From: Brienomyrus brachyistius
Taxonomy: Eukaryota > Chordata > Actinopteri > Osteoglossiformes > Mormyridae
DNA: 64,000 bases
NCBI RefSeq assembly: GCF_023856365.1
Contig: NC_064539.1
Span: 18,417,019-18,481,018 of the forward strand
Direction: 5' to 3'
The position numbers and the translations under genes were made by a program. Within the stretch, counting starts at the first letter, position 1. Each line of letters starts with the position of its first letter. A model generated the notes under the pieces. That model was given only the letters and a program-made list of their open reading frames with translations. It searched no databases and was not told where the DNA came from. Shown one piece after another: positions 12,601-23,384 of this stretch.

Positions 12601-12685
12601 CGTGGACGTGGAGCATGGATATCCTATAGACCTTGCAAAAAGTGAAGTGGTAAAAGTGGAGGGTAAAGAATCTGACCAAAAATGA
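652..12685 (+). CDS. znf462: zinc finger protein 462, C-terminal nine exons (5' part outside window)
   Basis: ZNF462 is a large nuclear C2H2 zinc finger protein associated with chromatin organisation and development. Nine exons join in phase: 652-971, 1969-2087, 4602-4793, 5862-6111, 6634-6773, 9518-9741, 12021-12192, 12284-12407 and 12493-12685 (TGA stop). Every junction has AG/GT borders and compatible phases, giving 577 residues here. Ten C2H2 fingers are visible, each C-x2-C-x12-H-x3/4-H; they include HPCPQCDRIF, FRCKYCPFKS, YKCLECAFST, LICEFCEFSS, FKCKDCTFFT, LHCPLCLYHT, YKCQLCYYDS and FPCEFCGRTF. The exon at 12021 carries a Glu/Asp-rich stretch, and the last exon encodes a finger-free tail with VKVEG. 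Two fingers are split by introns. Identity rests on the finger series, on linkage to rad23b and klf4, and on my memory of the human protein. The phase of the first exon start (652) is the likeliest reading but depends on the exon upstream of the window. Confidence 0.92.
1260..1655. mobile_element. hAT-type MITE (intronic)
   Basis: The left end reads CAGCGATTCTCAGCCC and the right end GGTTGAGAAGCACTG. These match as degenerate inverted termini of the CAGTGGTTCTCAACC type seen in non-autonomous hAT (Charlie-like) elements. The interior is non-coding, with a GGGTCGCGGCAAG-like stretch near the left end and GGGTCGCAACTGAG near the right. It sits in the intron after the first visible znf462 exon. 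Assignment is from termini only. Confidence 0.7.
2245..2660 (+). mobile_element. Non-LTR retrotransposon (LINE) reverse-transcriptase C-terminal remnant
   Basis: The translation contains RQLWHYGHAARFLEGDLAHR, followed by GRPRNTWLWQIDSHLQ. This matches the conserved tail of fish LINE polyproteins (form RQLRLYGHVARFPE, then a GRPR-x-x-W-x-x-QID segment). The preceding 150 bases still show, across frames, relics of the motif 'LLYGCETWTL'. It is frameshifted, lacks the catalytic region and lies inside a znf462 intron. It is a dead 5'-truncated copy. Confidence 0.75.
2806..3170. repeat. Interspersed repeat rich in GGTCTTG/GTCTCGGTC motifs
   Basis: The segment repeatedly uses GTCTTGTCTCGGTCT-like words and near its start has CTGGTCTTGAGACCAC. 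It resembles an abundant fish non-autonomous DNA repeat of the 'actcgagtc' type. The boundaries are approximate and the family assignment is uncertain. Confidence 0.45.
3731..4190 (+). mobile_element. Tc1/mariner element, internally deleted
   Basis: Inverted termini AAAGTCTGGACACACC (left, about 3742) and AGGTGTGTCCAGACATCT (right, about 4164) flank a decayed transposase end. Readable relics include a DDDPKHT-like word (in the place of the usual HDNDPKHT) and a C-terminal LVERMP block. Multiple stops make it inactive. It lies in the same large znf462 intron (2088-4601). Confidence 0.8.
5130..5480 (-). repeat. Reverse-oriented copy of a fish interspersed repeat, interrupted by a MITE
   Basis: The outer parts match, in reverse orientation, the repeat at 10470-10690. 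Both share a CTAATAAGAC/GTCTTATTAG block near one end and an AGACGCTTTTGTCC-like word (here GGACAAAAGCATCTGCTAAA) at the other. The second motif is the widespread teleost repeat tail with TTTAGCAGACGCTTTTATCC-like sequence. The MITE at 5204-5337 separates the two parts, so this copy is the older insertion. Confidence 0.6.
5204..5337. mobile_element. hAT-type MITE with 8-bp target-site duplication
   Basis: The element starts CAGAGGTGGATAGTTC and ends ACTATCCACCTCTG, giving inverted termini of about 14 bp. It is flanked by GCTGTTGG (5196-5203) and GCCGTTGG (5338-5345), an 8-bp duplication with one mismatch, as expected for hAT transposition. A better-preserved fold-back relative is at 52231-52403. 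It lies in a znf462 intron. Confidence 0.8.
5590..5765 (+). mobile_element. tRNA-derived SINE fragment
   Basis: A-box-like GGTGGCTCAGTGGGAAACAC and B-box-like AGGTTCAAATTCC occur at tRNA spacing, followed by a short decayed body and a GGATAGTCAATGGATAA tail. It is a degenerate, truncated member of the tRNA-headed SINE group seen elsewhere in the window. Confidence 0.65.
6141..6470. mobile_element. Non-autonomous DNA transposon with 25-bp inverted termini
   Basis: The left terminus TACAGGCACTCCTCTACTTA and the right terminus TAAGTAGAGGAGCGCCTGTA are almost perfect inverse complements, continuing into CGAAC/GTTCG. Internal subrepeats of CTTACGAAC also occur. There is no transposase. It begins only 29 bases after the donor of the znf462 exon ending at 6111. 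The superfamily is not clear to me. Confidence 0.8.
8400..9085 (+). mobile_element. Decayed Tc1/mariner transposase relic
   Basis: In pieces and with frameshifts the strand reads like a Tc1-family transposase: an N-terminal ATG-led segment near 8412, then FVRVETEAKMYTSG, VGFGGTGMKKG, a PSFGTGEAMRM block, and a relic of the HDN/PKH region near 8920 (ACCAAAGCACACTGCC). Several stops interrupt it. It lies in the 6774-9517 intron of znf462. Confidence 0.6.
9107..9250. mobile_element. hAT-type fold-back MITE with 8-bp target-site duplication
   Basis: The left end is CAGTGTTTCCCAATCCGGTC and the decayed right end GACTGGATTGGTATATACACTG, forming a palindromic element. Flanks are GTATATGC (9099-9106) and GTATAAGC (9251-9258), an 8-bp duplication with one mismatch. 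It is the same family as 48293-48446 and the arm at 29365-29445. Confidence 0.8.
10470..10690 (+). repeat. Teleost interspersed repeat
   Basis: It starts with CACATTTAATAGACGCTTTT, the decayed form of a very common fish repeat motif, and ends with AACCTAATAAGACAACTC. The reverse complement of that end appears at 5140-5160. It is non-coding and lies in a znf462 intron. Confidence 0.55.
10691..11718. other. znf462 intron segment, no gene recognised
   Basis: The minus strand across 10759-11240 has open stretches with odd words such as KVFYFSDGC and KGSMEDSQGRCS spread over different frames. This hints at an old transposon coding fragment, but no family can be named. A short CA run lies at about 11471-11490. 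Confidence 0.3.
11719..11866 (+). mobile_element. tRNA-derived SINE, internally deleted
   Basis: The head has the A box TGGTGCAGTGGATCGCACTG and the B box GGGTTCGAGTCTCC. The body jumps from GTTCTACCCATGTCG directly to the 3' end CATAGGATAAGCAG and an AATGGATGGATA tail. Compared with the full-length copies at 28099 and 56479, about 200 bp of the middle is missing. Confidence 0.85.
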
Positions 12686-14830
12686 TCCTTAGCAAAGCGA
12701 CAAGCACTGTGGCTCAGATGTGCATTGTGCTTGAAGAACTACGATTTATTGTGAAGTGATTTAAAAGGCTGCTTAACAAATTGAAAACAAAATAGTTCAA
12801 TAAACCCTGACATTTTTGTTGTATTACCTTTAACGTTACATTGAAATTAATAGATAGCATTACATCCTGCATTAAAGAAAAAAAAACTAGCTTACAATTA
12901 AAATGTGACGTCCCATTGGACAGATCCAAATATATCGGTAACGGCAGTGGATGTGCAGTGATAATCATCCAGGTCATCTTCAGCCAGTTTCTGCATTATG
13001 AGTGCAAATGAGATACGTAGGTCCACAAACTTTTGTAAATGAAGGACTTCTGCCGACAGCTGTTTTCAGTATGGACTGCAAAGCATTCATAAGATTTTCA
13101 ACTTCCAAAGATGAGGGATTCCCTTGTTAGCTAATATACACAAATAAATCGTGATTTTCACTGATGTTTTGTAAAAACGTTTTTTAATACATGGAATTCT
13201 TTGTCATTTGACCCAAATGATTGTTTTATTTTTGATTGTTCTAATATCCCTTGGCAGATTTCCTTGAGGGAGTAGTAGCCTTTTTATGCACATACCATTG
13301 TATGATTTTTGAACATTCGGCCGAAATATTGTAGCAAATCTAGTTCAGGTGTGTGTTGTCTACAGTTTCTCGTACTTTGAAATTGAGTTAAAATTCAGAC
13401 AAAGCTCAACTTCTGATAGGTTTTCAGAAAAGCTTTGGTATTAAAATGAATATTTTAAGGGCACCTTAAACAACACAATACCTGGGTCTTGCCATTTGTT
13501 TTTTTTTTTTTGAAGACATAATTGATATTTCAGCACATTTTAATATTTAAATGTCAAAATAAGAGGCTAATAGCTGAATCACAAAAGTAGCTGATGACCT
13601 CAGGATAGGAAACCTGTTTTCCCTTCAGTACCTCGGAAACAAACATACTGTAATCATTTACATGGTTCTTACCCGCCTCTGTTCCGGCAGTGTGAATTTT
13701 AATATTGTTATTGCTCAGATGTCGACAGCAGAGTCCGGCAAAGACTGCTGTTGACTAAACTGTGATTAAAGGGTTGGGGTACTGTTTTGGGGAACCTGCA
13801 TGCATGTGTTGGGCAAATGTTGAGTGTTATTGTAACAACCAGTGTTTTATAAAAGTATTGCTTTCATTTGCGTTTAAACTGTCTAACAACATGGGTAATG
13901 TGATGGTCATAACTCATAGGAACTTGAATTCCTGGTTCCTAGAAAAACAGGTTTGTATTACATTATCATCTTTGTTGAAGGCTGCTGCTGAAATGCCCCG
14001 AAGCCTTACATATCAATTCCGATAGCCTGAGCTCAGATTAAACTGTTTTTGCTTCCCTCCCGATCCCTGGCCGTAATAAGAAACGGAAGTACGTCGCGCC
14101 GTGACAGACAGAAATTCAAAGAGCAGTCTTTTTTGGTATTTACAAGGGTCAGTTTTCTAAAGGGGTTTTTTTTCTGGCTTGTCTTTGCTGCAGTTCTTGT
14201 TCCAGGAATAGTACAGCCCAGGCGTGGTGGGGTATATTGTCATGTAGAAAACACTATACCTGTATACTTGTTGAGTGTTCAAAACTGTAGTATCTCAGAA
14301 AGGCTACACTTATCCTTTTTCCTTATAGGTGTTATTCTCACGCAAAAAGAAAAAGCAGAAATAGGGAGAGAATATGGAGTTCAAACCTGTATGTCCAGTC
14401 TTTACAATGCCTTTTTTTTCTCTCATATTGTACTTTTAGGAAATTGGGGCAATTGCGTGCCAGGAATTTTTTGCCTCCGCTGTCCTTTCTGAGAACTGAT
14501 GTGCTTTTTGGAACTTAAGTTATTAGAAACATTTTATGGAATTTTCTTTTAGACGGCAGCTGTTCGTTAGAGGTTCCCTCAGTAATACACTGGATACATG
14601 TATATATTTCCGTTTGCTTTGTTACATTTTTCTTCTAACTGTTGGACTTGACGTTTCAATAGCTCCTACGTTCTACCTTTCTTCTGTGAAAATCTAATTC
14701 CTGACAGTGGATTGTGATGTTACCTAGAATGGATGTTTACAGTTTTATTCCATTTACTTCTGGATATTATGTAAATATTGTAATTCATTTGTCTTTTTTA
14801 ACTTGTTAATAAAGTTATCAAAATTACTCA
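12686..14830 (+). other. znf462: znf462 3' UTR
   Basis: AT-rich sequence follows the TGA stop and runs without an obvious repeat to AATAAA at 14808-14813, the best poly(A) signal. The terminal exon would then be about 2.3 kb. The end is inferred from the signal only. Confidence 0.6.
14808..14813 (+). terminator. znf462: Poly(A) signal AATAAA for znf462
   Basis: A canonical hexamer lies 2.1 kb after the stop, in AACTTGTTAATAAAGTTATC, followed by T-containing sequence. It is the first well-placed canonical signal before the intergenic repeats begin. Confidence 0.55.
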
Positions 14831-17800
14831 CTGGAATTTATTTTTATGTATTTTAAACAGTATACTTTTGATTCCAGCATTTCCTTCACTGAGTAAGGAA
14901 CTTGTGTATATATATAATCTGTATCTGTACAGGAACTTCTCTATATATACATCTATACATTAAATGTTGAGCATAGTAGGATAAAAACATTGTAGCCTGG
15001 TCCAAGGTACAAAATGTAATGACCAGTTGAATTAGGACAAATAGGGTTGGCTATGAAACAATGTAATTATTAACTTAGTCTGAGATTTCTAAATATGAGA
15101 CTCGTCCAATCAATGGGTGCCTCTTTAGAATAGTAGCAAAAATCTGCAAACGAATATGTGGAATAGCAACTGGCTGGCATTTCCACCGAATGACTTGCAT
15201 GGCCTGGTTTTTCTGCTGCTCCTCGCGCTACGACAACATCTTGATCTGGCTGCGAGCCGACAGGGCTGTGGGTGGAATGGAGGTATTTGGCGGGGTCCTC
15301 CAAGAGCACCACGTCGCTCGGTGGAGCCAGGAGCCAGCAGAGTGAAGCGAGGCAGGTGGCTGGCAGAGCAGACATTGGGGAAGACGTGTTTCGCTCCTCA
15401 GCCGTCCTGATGGGGCACCGGCACCGCGTATTGAGAAAGAGGCCTGTGACGGGATTAACTGGGCATTCCAGATTGGATGGAGATAAAGAAAAACTGAAAA
15501 AGAAACTCATTCCCCTTTAGACCCTATACAATCTGGACTGCAGAATTCAAAGAGAAGTCTGAATAGGGCTTACAGAGGAGTATTCCATAGAACTGCAGTT
15601 AACATCAGAACACATTCCGCTCATTAAGGACTGAATGTAATTTGGTTTCACCAGCACACCTGCATATCAGGGGCCTCTGAGATGGCAGAAACAGGCAGTC
15701 CGCAGGATACGAACGAGATCCGTTACCGAAGTCTGTCTTTACGTCCAATTTGTACGTTGTAAGCTGGAAAAATAATGATAATTATTATACAGTAATAATA
15801 AATACTGTACTGTTCTGTTTGTCAAGCCCACAAGCTGCTGAAGCCACACAATGTTTTCACGAGAGTCACAAAGTAGTGTGTGCCTTCATTATTGTGAACA
15901 ATTGTATTTAAAATGCTTTTGAAGTGTAGAGTCTGAGTTTTCATTGACTGAGGCATTTGTTAGAATTTTTGAGTGCCATCTTTCAGCGTTATTTCAAACA
16001 TAGACGGCAACACTAGGGGGCAAAGGGAAAGAGGTTATCTCAATTTTTTTTATTAAAATAGGCTTTATGGCAGACTGTTTGTCTAACATTTGCACAACTT
16101 GTACTTACAATCTTAACATGGGGACTGCCTGTACTCCAAATTAATACTAAACACAAAGTGACATCTACCTCTAGAATAGTTGACACATTTTAATCAGCAC
16201 CTTTCTAATACAGAGTTTTAAATAAAGAGTTCAAGGTTTCCTGTACAAGCTCCTACTGTACCAGAAATGACACAAGTAACCCCCACGTCTTCCTGGCCAC
16301 CATCAAAATGAACACTGGATGAAGGCGGAGAGTCCAGGATGTGATCAGGGAGAAGAATAGGGTGCTGGTTGGCACCATGACCTCCAGCTGAGATGGTCAT
16401 AGCTGCATTCCAGCAAAAGGCACCAAACAAAAGCCAGCGGGTCCGAGATGAGCTGTATGATGAGAAGGTGGCTGGCAGAATGTCGAGGAGCAGGAATGCG
16501 ATGGGGAAAGGCAATGAAGTGTTTTCAGATTTGTTCATTTACGCTTTGAGAGATGGACCCCCCATCAGGTCAGGTTCATGATCCAGCCAGCCTATGACAT
16601 CCTACCCAGTTCATTCCACCACAGCTCTTTGGACTGAGTCACCATAATGTCCTGTCTGACATAAAAGGGACACTTTAGTGCAGAACCTCAGCTATTGCCT
16701 GAGAACTGTCACATGAGGTAAATACTTCTGGCAACATAACCGGGAGCCGAAAACTATGACATGTAGCACAATGAGCTGCCATAAAGGCCTTCATCCATCA
16801 AGACAAGGTCTTGTGTTTGTTAAAGGCGTTAAAGTTTATTAAAGCAATTGTCAGTCAATTGGCAGCTATAGAAAGGGCTTGGATGAGCTTACGGCCAATG
16901 AAGGAGGTCCCACATTCCTAGATACAAAGTTTCACACAATTTTTTCCATCAATGACCTTGATTGTTAAAACCATTTGTTCAACAAAGATCTGGCCATGTA
17001 AAATGTGTGTGTTGTTTGTTAAATAAGACTTACTGTAGATGAATATAAGGGTGCATTTTATCAGCTATTTATGCATAATTCCAGATAATTCCCAGAGAAC
17101 TGTTAAATTATTACTAATATTCAGCTAAGTAATTGTGTGAAAGTTTTCTTTATATCTCACCCTAATGTGTGTTGCATTGCAATGAGCTGTGGGAGTGCTT
17201 TTACTTAAAAGGAGTCTTATGACGGAATTGATTCTCTAGATCACAGGCACATTTAAAGGAAAAACTGCATTGGTTATAGTTTTGTAATTAGATTGAACTT
17301 TCTTTTATAGCATTATTTTTTCTAGGTTGTACAGATACGTTATAATTATTCTCCAATTGTATAATTAATCACGTACATGTGCCGATTATAAAATAAATGC
17401 TAAACATACCTACAGGGACACCAAGAGGAATCCTGCTGAAATGCAAGCCTGACAGACTTGGGGATACGTCAGTATAAAAATGAGCTCTCCACCGAGTACC
17501 AGAACTCAACATGAAATATTTGTTTGTTCTTTGTTATTGTTAATTATATATGTAATGTTTCTATCTTTATTTATATCTAGGGCTGCACTCAGAATGACCC
17601 TGAGAAGAATTCCTAGGGACACAAGTGGATGGCTGCAGATCTTGAGAGGATTCGGGGAGACTTTTTCCTGGAGGTTTTGGATGATAAAATGTTTACAATA
17701 CTACCTTAATTTAACTGTAAAGGGCTCATCGTGGCCCGAGGGCCGAACTAGCAGAAGACGACCATACATAATCATCTGAACTCTGCTTGTTCTCCTGGAA

Positions 17801-18489
17801 GCAGTTACTGAAGTAGGCACAGAAAGTGCTGGTATGTTAACACTGCTCGTCAATGGACTATTGTTCTGAAACCAATAAATCTGCAATTTTATTACAGAAT
17901 TAAACAATCATCCGAAGTGTCTGTGATCACTGTATATTGAAACTTTATTATATGCTAGATGCAACTCAGCACAATAATGAGTATCTGTATAATAGTGCAA
18001 AGAAAATCTTTTAATATCAAAATACAGTTTTATATCACCATTATTAATGTAATATGTCCTGAGGTCAATTTCTTTTCTAATAAAATTGCTATACTTGTGT
18101 CTACTATAGATGTGATGGTAAAGTGGCTTTCAGGTCAGCTAATTTCCCAATTCATTTATATTTTATTAGGTTAAATTCCCATCAAATATGAATTACAGTA
18201 ATGTAGCAGTTGTAAAAAACCTTTAGCAGGTTGTCCGTCAAATGAAGAGTAACACTAAAGGGCAAAAATACTCCATCTTCATAAAAGTACAGTTCACTAT
18301 ACTTGTCAGAGCGATAGCACATCACACTTTAATCTGCCTTATTTCTTGTTTTAGCCATTGGTTTTATTTCATATTTATTCCACAAATACATTCCACATCA
18401 TACATAGTTCCTTTGACGTTCTGTGAGTCTTTGTTTTCTGCTGCATGTTGCTGTCATGTTACATGTTACTGACTGCATTGCGTGTTTAA
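14831..18489. other. Intergenic region between znf462 and the Tc1 cluster; no gene seen
   Basis: Open stretches at 15070-15510 and 16218-16538 lack recognisable domains and do not join to splice partners. The word CAAACGAATATGT at about 15147 recurs at about 19873, which suggests shared repeat ancestry. Apart from this the stretch appears as unique AT-rich sequence. Confidence 0.5.
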
Positions 18490-19450
18490 GAATTTATACG
18501 CTGATCAGCCATGAGATTGAACCACCTACCTCATATTGTATAGGTCCCCTTATCCAACCAAAACTGCTCTGGCCTGTTGAGGCTTGGACTCCACAAGACC
18601 TCTGAAGGCGTCCTGTGGTATCTGGCACCAAGACATCAGCAGTAAGTGCTGCAAGTTGCGAGGTGGAGCCTCCATAGATTGAATTTTTTTGTCCAGCACG
18701 TCCCACAGATGCTCGATTGTATTGAGATCTGGGGAATTGATGGTCAAGTCAACACCTTGACCCTTTTCTCTTGTTCCTCAAACCATTCCTGAACCACATC
18801 TTGCAGTGTGGCAGGGTGCATGATCCTGCTGAAAGAGGCCACTGACATCGGGGAATACTGTTGCCATGAAGGGGTGTAACTTGGTCTGTAACAATGTTTA
18901 GGTAGGTGGTACGTGTCAAAGTAACATCCACATGAAAGCCAGGACCCAAGGTGTTCCAGCAGAACATTGCCCAGAGCATCACACTGCCTCCGTCGGCTTG
19001 CCTTCTTCCCATAGTACATCCTGGTGCCATCTCTTCCCCAGGTAAACGACACACTCGCCCCCCGCCGTCCACATTATATAACAGAAAATGTGACTCGGAT
19101 CAGGCCTCCTTCTTCCATAGCTCCATGGTCCAGTTCTGACATTCACATATCCATTGTAACTACTTTCAGTGGTGAACAGCGGTCAGTATATGCACTCTGA
19201 CCGGTCTGCAGCTACTCAGCCCCACAGCACTGATGCAATGTGTGTTCTGACACCTTTCTATCATAACCAGCATTAACTATTTCAGCAATGTTTGCTGCAG
19301 TAGATTTTCCAGTAGGATGGCCTTCCTTGGACCATTTTTGGCAGGTGCTGACTATTGCATACTGGGAACAACCCACAGGACCTTCAAGAATCTTGAATCT
19401 TGAAGGGCATCTACATACACGTTCAGTCGCACAACTGTAAATTAAGGCTA
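18490..19450 (-). mobile_element. Tc1/mariner transposon, decayed, near full length
   Basis: The minus strand encodes relics of the C-terminal half of a Tc1-like transposase: SPDLNTIEHLWDVLDKK, SMEAPPRNLQHLLL and RGLVESKP. Further upstream come the decayed central and N-terminal parts (19020-19400). The right-hand end at 18498 (GCTGATCAGCCATGAG) is the element terminus. Frameshifts and stops abolish function. The lower end near 19450 is approximate. Confidence 0.85.
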
Positions 19451-20014
19451 GTTCTGGGTCAACAGTTCACCTGAACAAAGGAGTTGAGTGTGTATGGAAT
19501 GAGCAGGATCCTTGGAAGGAAAACTTCCTTTGTATTGTTGTTTGAGAAAGATCACAATGACAGCAAAAGTGCAAGCAAATGGGATATAAAAATATAAATA
19601 TAATATAAAAATTAACGATTAAATAATGCTGTTATTGTAGGAAAAGCAATCTCAAATAAGGGCAAATGTGGCATGATAAATGATGACAGCTGGAACAATC
19701 CTGGAAGCTGCGAGGGGCAGACAGTCTTCAGACACACGTCTCTCATCATCTGGACATATATCAGTGGTTCTTGCAGCATCTCTCTGTACTTCAGGCAGTC
19801 AGACTGATACACCCACATTATGTGACTATTAGAAGCTTGTCTCATATGTACCAGGGGGTGGAAAAAAATCTACAAACGAATATGTAGCACATCATTGTAT
19901 ATGATGTACGTCCTTTACTTTCAGGCAATCCTAGGCAATCATAACAACAATGAGTATTACATTAGGAAGTCTGCAAAACCACAAAGACACAATATTCTGA
20001 AGGAATAATGTCTG
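19451..20014. other. Intergenic, no gene seen
   Basis: AT-rich sequence between the Tc1 relic and the tetranucleotide array. It contains CAAACGAATATGTAGC (about 19873), shared with 15147. No coding or RNA gene signature is visible. Confidence 0.4.

Positions 20015-20102
<88 letters not shown>
20015..20102. repeat. (TCTA)n tetranucleotide microsatellite
   Basis: About 22 uninterrupted TCTA units (GATA class on the other strand). It is the longest perfect tetranucleotide array in the window and so likely polymorphic. Confidence 0.97.
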
Positions 20103-21680
20103 CACCTTTTACCACTGAAACTTGTTCTCTTCTACAATTCCCTGGTAAATTGCAAGAATATATGGCTAAAACTGTTACTGTCTCTCGTATGATTGAAATA
20201 TCAAAATAACATACAACTGCATACTAATCAGATATTCCTGTTCCTATCGATGTCATTAAATATTTAATTGCACTCATAACTGATTTTGTTTTGTAGTGTA
20301 ATAAACATTCAAATGATGCAATCCACCAAAGCAGAGAATAGCAAGAACACAATTATATTCAACAGAAGACAAAGGAAAAGCTATCATTTTATCTGCAGGA
20401 TCTTGCACGGTGTTTCATCATTCATTGATATGTTATGAGGATAAATACTTTACATAATATTTTGAGGCAATAAATAAAGCATTTATATGTAACAAAAAAA
20501 ACATACTGATTTATTTCAACAGTTCAAAATGTTTAACACAATTTAATTAGAAATTTAGCATATTTTACATTATTTGATCTATAAAAGAATCTGGTTTAAT
20601 GACTAGATATCATTGATAAAAGGGGTTGTATTGTAATCATCTGTGGACGTTGTCATAGTACAGCGCTGAAACTCATCAAATGTAAGCATGTCCCCTTAAT
20701 CCTAACATTTATTTATATCTTTGTTTCATTTTAGATGGTGCCATCTCAGGGTGAATAAGCAAACAGGGAAAGTGCTTGGCACTGAGGCAGCCTGTTGACA
20801 TCCATTCACATGTGAGTAATGCAGACCGGCTGAATTGTCTAAAACCCATTTTAAACCATGAGAAAAATTCAACTAAAAACGTGCATAGGGAATTACTATT
20901 AAGTGCAAACAAAAGCATAACCCTGAAAGAGGCAAGTACTCTGTGTTACATTCCAGTGCCATGCTATTTCAAAACTAATGCATTTTCCTATTTAAATTTA
21001 CTTAAATATAATTTAGACATTGCATAAATAATTAGTTCACTAGGATTTGCCTTTAACAGTGCATTTATAACTACTGCAGATGTATCTCTGCTCCCAGTGT
21101 CATGGAAATAATGCCGTTTCTTTCTGTCTTTTGAGGTATGCATCAGCATATAACGTTTGAAGTCACATTCTAAATGAAAAAACAAACACCCTCAAGATCC
21201 CATCTACCACTGCAGAGGGTCAAAGACATCCCTGCACAGTGAGTCATCTGCTCCTATTTCTGCTCTGCCGTTCTGTAGTACTGTTGCTTAAAACAATCTG
21301 TATTACAACTACATATTGTAATTCAGTTAATTTAGTTTCTCAGCAGTGATACATTTCCAGTTTTGAAAAGTGCATACAAAAGTATTCATTGTTTTTCATA
21401 TAAATTTATAATAAACCATATTATGTCATTGCATTCACACCCATATAAATTATAAGTATTCTTGCCTTATTACAACGTTCCAGCATCATATAAATAAATA
21501 TACATATTAAACCTCTCTTGCATTTCTATATTTTTGTGATCATTTGTAATGAAGTAAATTTGATATCTAGTCAGTTGCACTTATGGATATTATGCTTATA
21601 ATACCTTCTGTGAATAAAGAGAAATGTTCCTCCTGTTCTCTGTGGTGTTCTGCATTATTTTACCTATTTTAAACAATGAA
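20103..21680. other. Intergenic AT-rich sequence, no gene seen
   Basis: No ORF with a recognisable domain, no splice-linked exon and no clear repeat boundary was found here. Confidence 0.4.
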
Positions 21681-21955
21681 AACTGTATTCAACACGATAA
21701 TGACCCAAAGCACACACCCAAGTCAGCCCAGGAATGGCTTCAGAAAAGGAAGATCAAAGTGGGAATGGCCCAGTCAGAGCCTAGACTTCAATCCCCAGAA
21801 AACCTGTGGAATGACCTAAAGCAGGCTGTGTACTGGAGATCCCCTGGCAATTTGAAGGAGCTTGACATTTTTTGCAAGAAAGAGTGGGATAAAGTCCAGG
21901 TGTGCAAAGTAGATACAGACATATTCCCAAAGATGTACTGCTGTAACAAAATATA
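21681..21955 (+). mobile_element. Tc1-like transposase C-terminal fragment
   Basis: The plus strand reads QHDNDPKHTPKSAQEWLQKR, a decayed SPDLNPIENLW block (here SPENLWNDLKQAV) and KKEWDKV. This is the third catalytic region and tail of a Tc1-family transposase. Only this part of the element survives. Confidence 0.8.
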
Positions 21956-22059
21956 ATTTGATAAAATGTTCCTTGGTAACAAACATATGGTGTAAAACAA
22001 ACAAAATATTGAGACACATGGCCATTACACCTACGTGAACTTTTCTGACATTCCATTCT

Positions 22060-22440
22060 AAATCCATATGCATCAATACGGATTTGGTCCCCCTTTTGCA
22101 ACTATAACAGCTGCCACTCTTCAGAGAAGTCTTTCCACAAGATTTTGGAGTTTGTCTGTGGGAATTTTTGCCCATTGATCCAGAAGAGCATTCTCTGGTG
22201 CTGATGTCAGACGTGAAGACCTGGCTCACAATCTCTGTTCTCTTTCATCCCAAAGGTGTTTGATGGGGTTGAGGTTTGGGCTCTGTGCAGGCCAGTCAAA
22301 TTCTTCCACACCAAATTCACCCAACCATGTCTTTATGGACCGTGCTTGATGCACTGGGGTACAGTCATGCTGGAACAGAAAAGGGCCTTCCCCAAACTGT
22401 TCCCACAAGGTTGGAAGCATAGAGAGAGGTAAGGAGCACA
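22060..22440 (-). mobile_element. Second Tc1-like transposase fragment, opposite strand
   Basis: The minus strand encodes EQFGEGPFLFQHDCTPVHQA, then GEFGVEEFDWPAQSPNLNP and IKHLWDE. This is the C-terminal catalytic block of a different Tc1-like family from the one at 21681. A TTTGCAACTATAACAGCTGC end follows near 22095. It is interrupted by stops in its last third. Confidence 0.82.
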
Positions 22441-22639
22441 TGCTAATTTCAGCGCGTTGCCGCACTTACCACACAACAAAGTACCTAAGGGATGAGAACC
22501 TGAGTGTAGTTGTGCAGTGGGTGATACCTCAGCACGACGCCAGTCCGATTGCACCAGTGTTTTTTCCAGTGGCTGGAGTGCCAATCCTGCCACTAATCCC
22601 CAAATTTCCCAGTAAATTGGAAGACCTCCTTACAGGGCT

Positions 22640-22795
22640 GGATGTAGATTAATGTCATACCCAGTATGAAGCAATCGCAGCTCATGGGCCCAACTGAGTA
22701 GGATCACTCATGGCATTCATAGGATTCAAACCAGCAACCTTCTGTGTGCTGGGACAGAAGCCTAACCTCAGAGCCACCAATCTGCCCCCCAGCAC
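22640..22795 (-). mobile_element. tRNA-derived SINE, minus strand
   Basis: On the minus strand the head reads GGGGGGCAGATTGGTGGCTC (A box), then GGTTGCTGGTTTGAATCCTA (B box), at tRNA spacing. It is a different SINE family from the GGCGGCATGGTGG copies. The 3' limit is unclear. Confidence 0.65.
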
Positions 22796-22859
22796 AGAAT
22801 TCTCCAAAGCACATATACACACTGTACATATTGTAAATAGATAGATAAACAAACAAATA

Positions 22860-22879
22860 GGTGTGTGTGTGTGTGTGTG

Positions 22880-22946
<67 letters not shown>

Positions 22947-22947
22947 G
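22860..22947. repeat. Compound microsatellite (GT)n(CT)n(TA)n(GA)n
   Basis: About ten GT units, six CT, fifteen TA and thirteen AG units follow one another. The CT/TA/AG part is self-complementary, so either strand can fold into one long hairpin. It ends about 440 bp upstream of the rad23b start codon. Confidence 0.95.
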
Positions 22948-22979
22948 ATTCCTAACCACATATTAAGATCTCTCTCAAC

Positions 22980-23384
22980 ATGGTGCAGTTCACGTGCACG
23001 TGCAAATCGATTGGGAAGCTGGTAAAGTAATACAAGGAAAACTGGGAGATGCCCGAATCTCCGCTGGAGATTCTCCGTCATCGGTAGAGACCGAATGGGG
23101 GCGTATTTGGAACAAAACAACCGTAGTGGCAGAAGGATTGTGGGAAAATCCTACGGAACACCGCGTTGTGTTTTAAGCGCAGTCGCAGAAAGTTCTGTCG
23201 TTCTGCGCGTGCGTAGTTGCGTGAGTCATGATAGGTTTGTTTATGAGTTCAGAAAAAGACAGTAATGGCGGAGGATTGTCTGTGAAGTGAGCGAAAATTG
23301 TCAGCACACTATAACTAGGAGTTTTATACGAGACGTGTAGGAGGAGAGAGTTCTTAGATTTTAGCGAACCCCGTCGTGGCCAAG
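22980..23384 (+). promoter_or_regulatory. rad23b: rad23b promoter and 5' UTR
   Basis: CpG density rises sharply across 23100-23480 compared with flanking DNA, with no TATA box at a useful position. This is consistent with a housekeeping promoter. The leader ends in GTCGTGGCCAAG, giving the start codon an A at -3. The transcription start is not determinable here. The element is inferred from position and composition. Confidence 0.6.

Noticed and set aside
14049..14492. 147-codon open frame
   Set aside because: It lies in the znf462 3' UTR and has neither a domain nor splice partners.
15070..16538. Open frames on both strands at 15070-15510 and 16218-16538
   Set aside because: Low-complexity composition, no recognised domain, and mutually overlapping frames on opposite strands. 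A transposon or unique intergenic origin is more likely than a gene.
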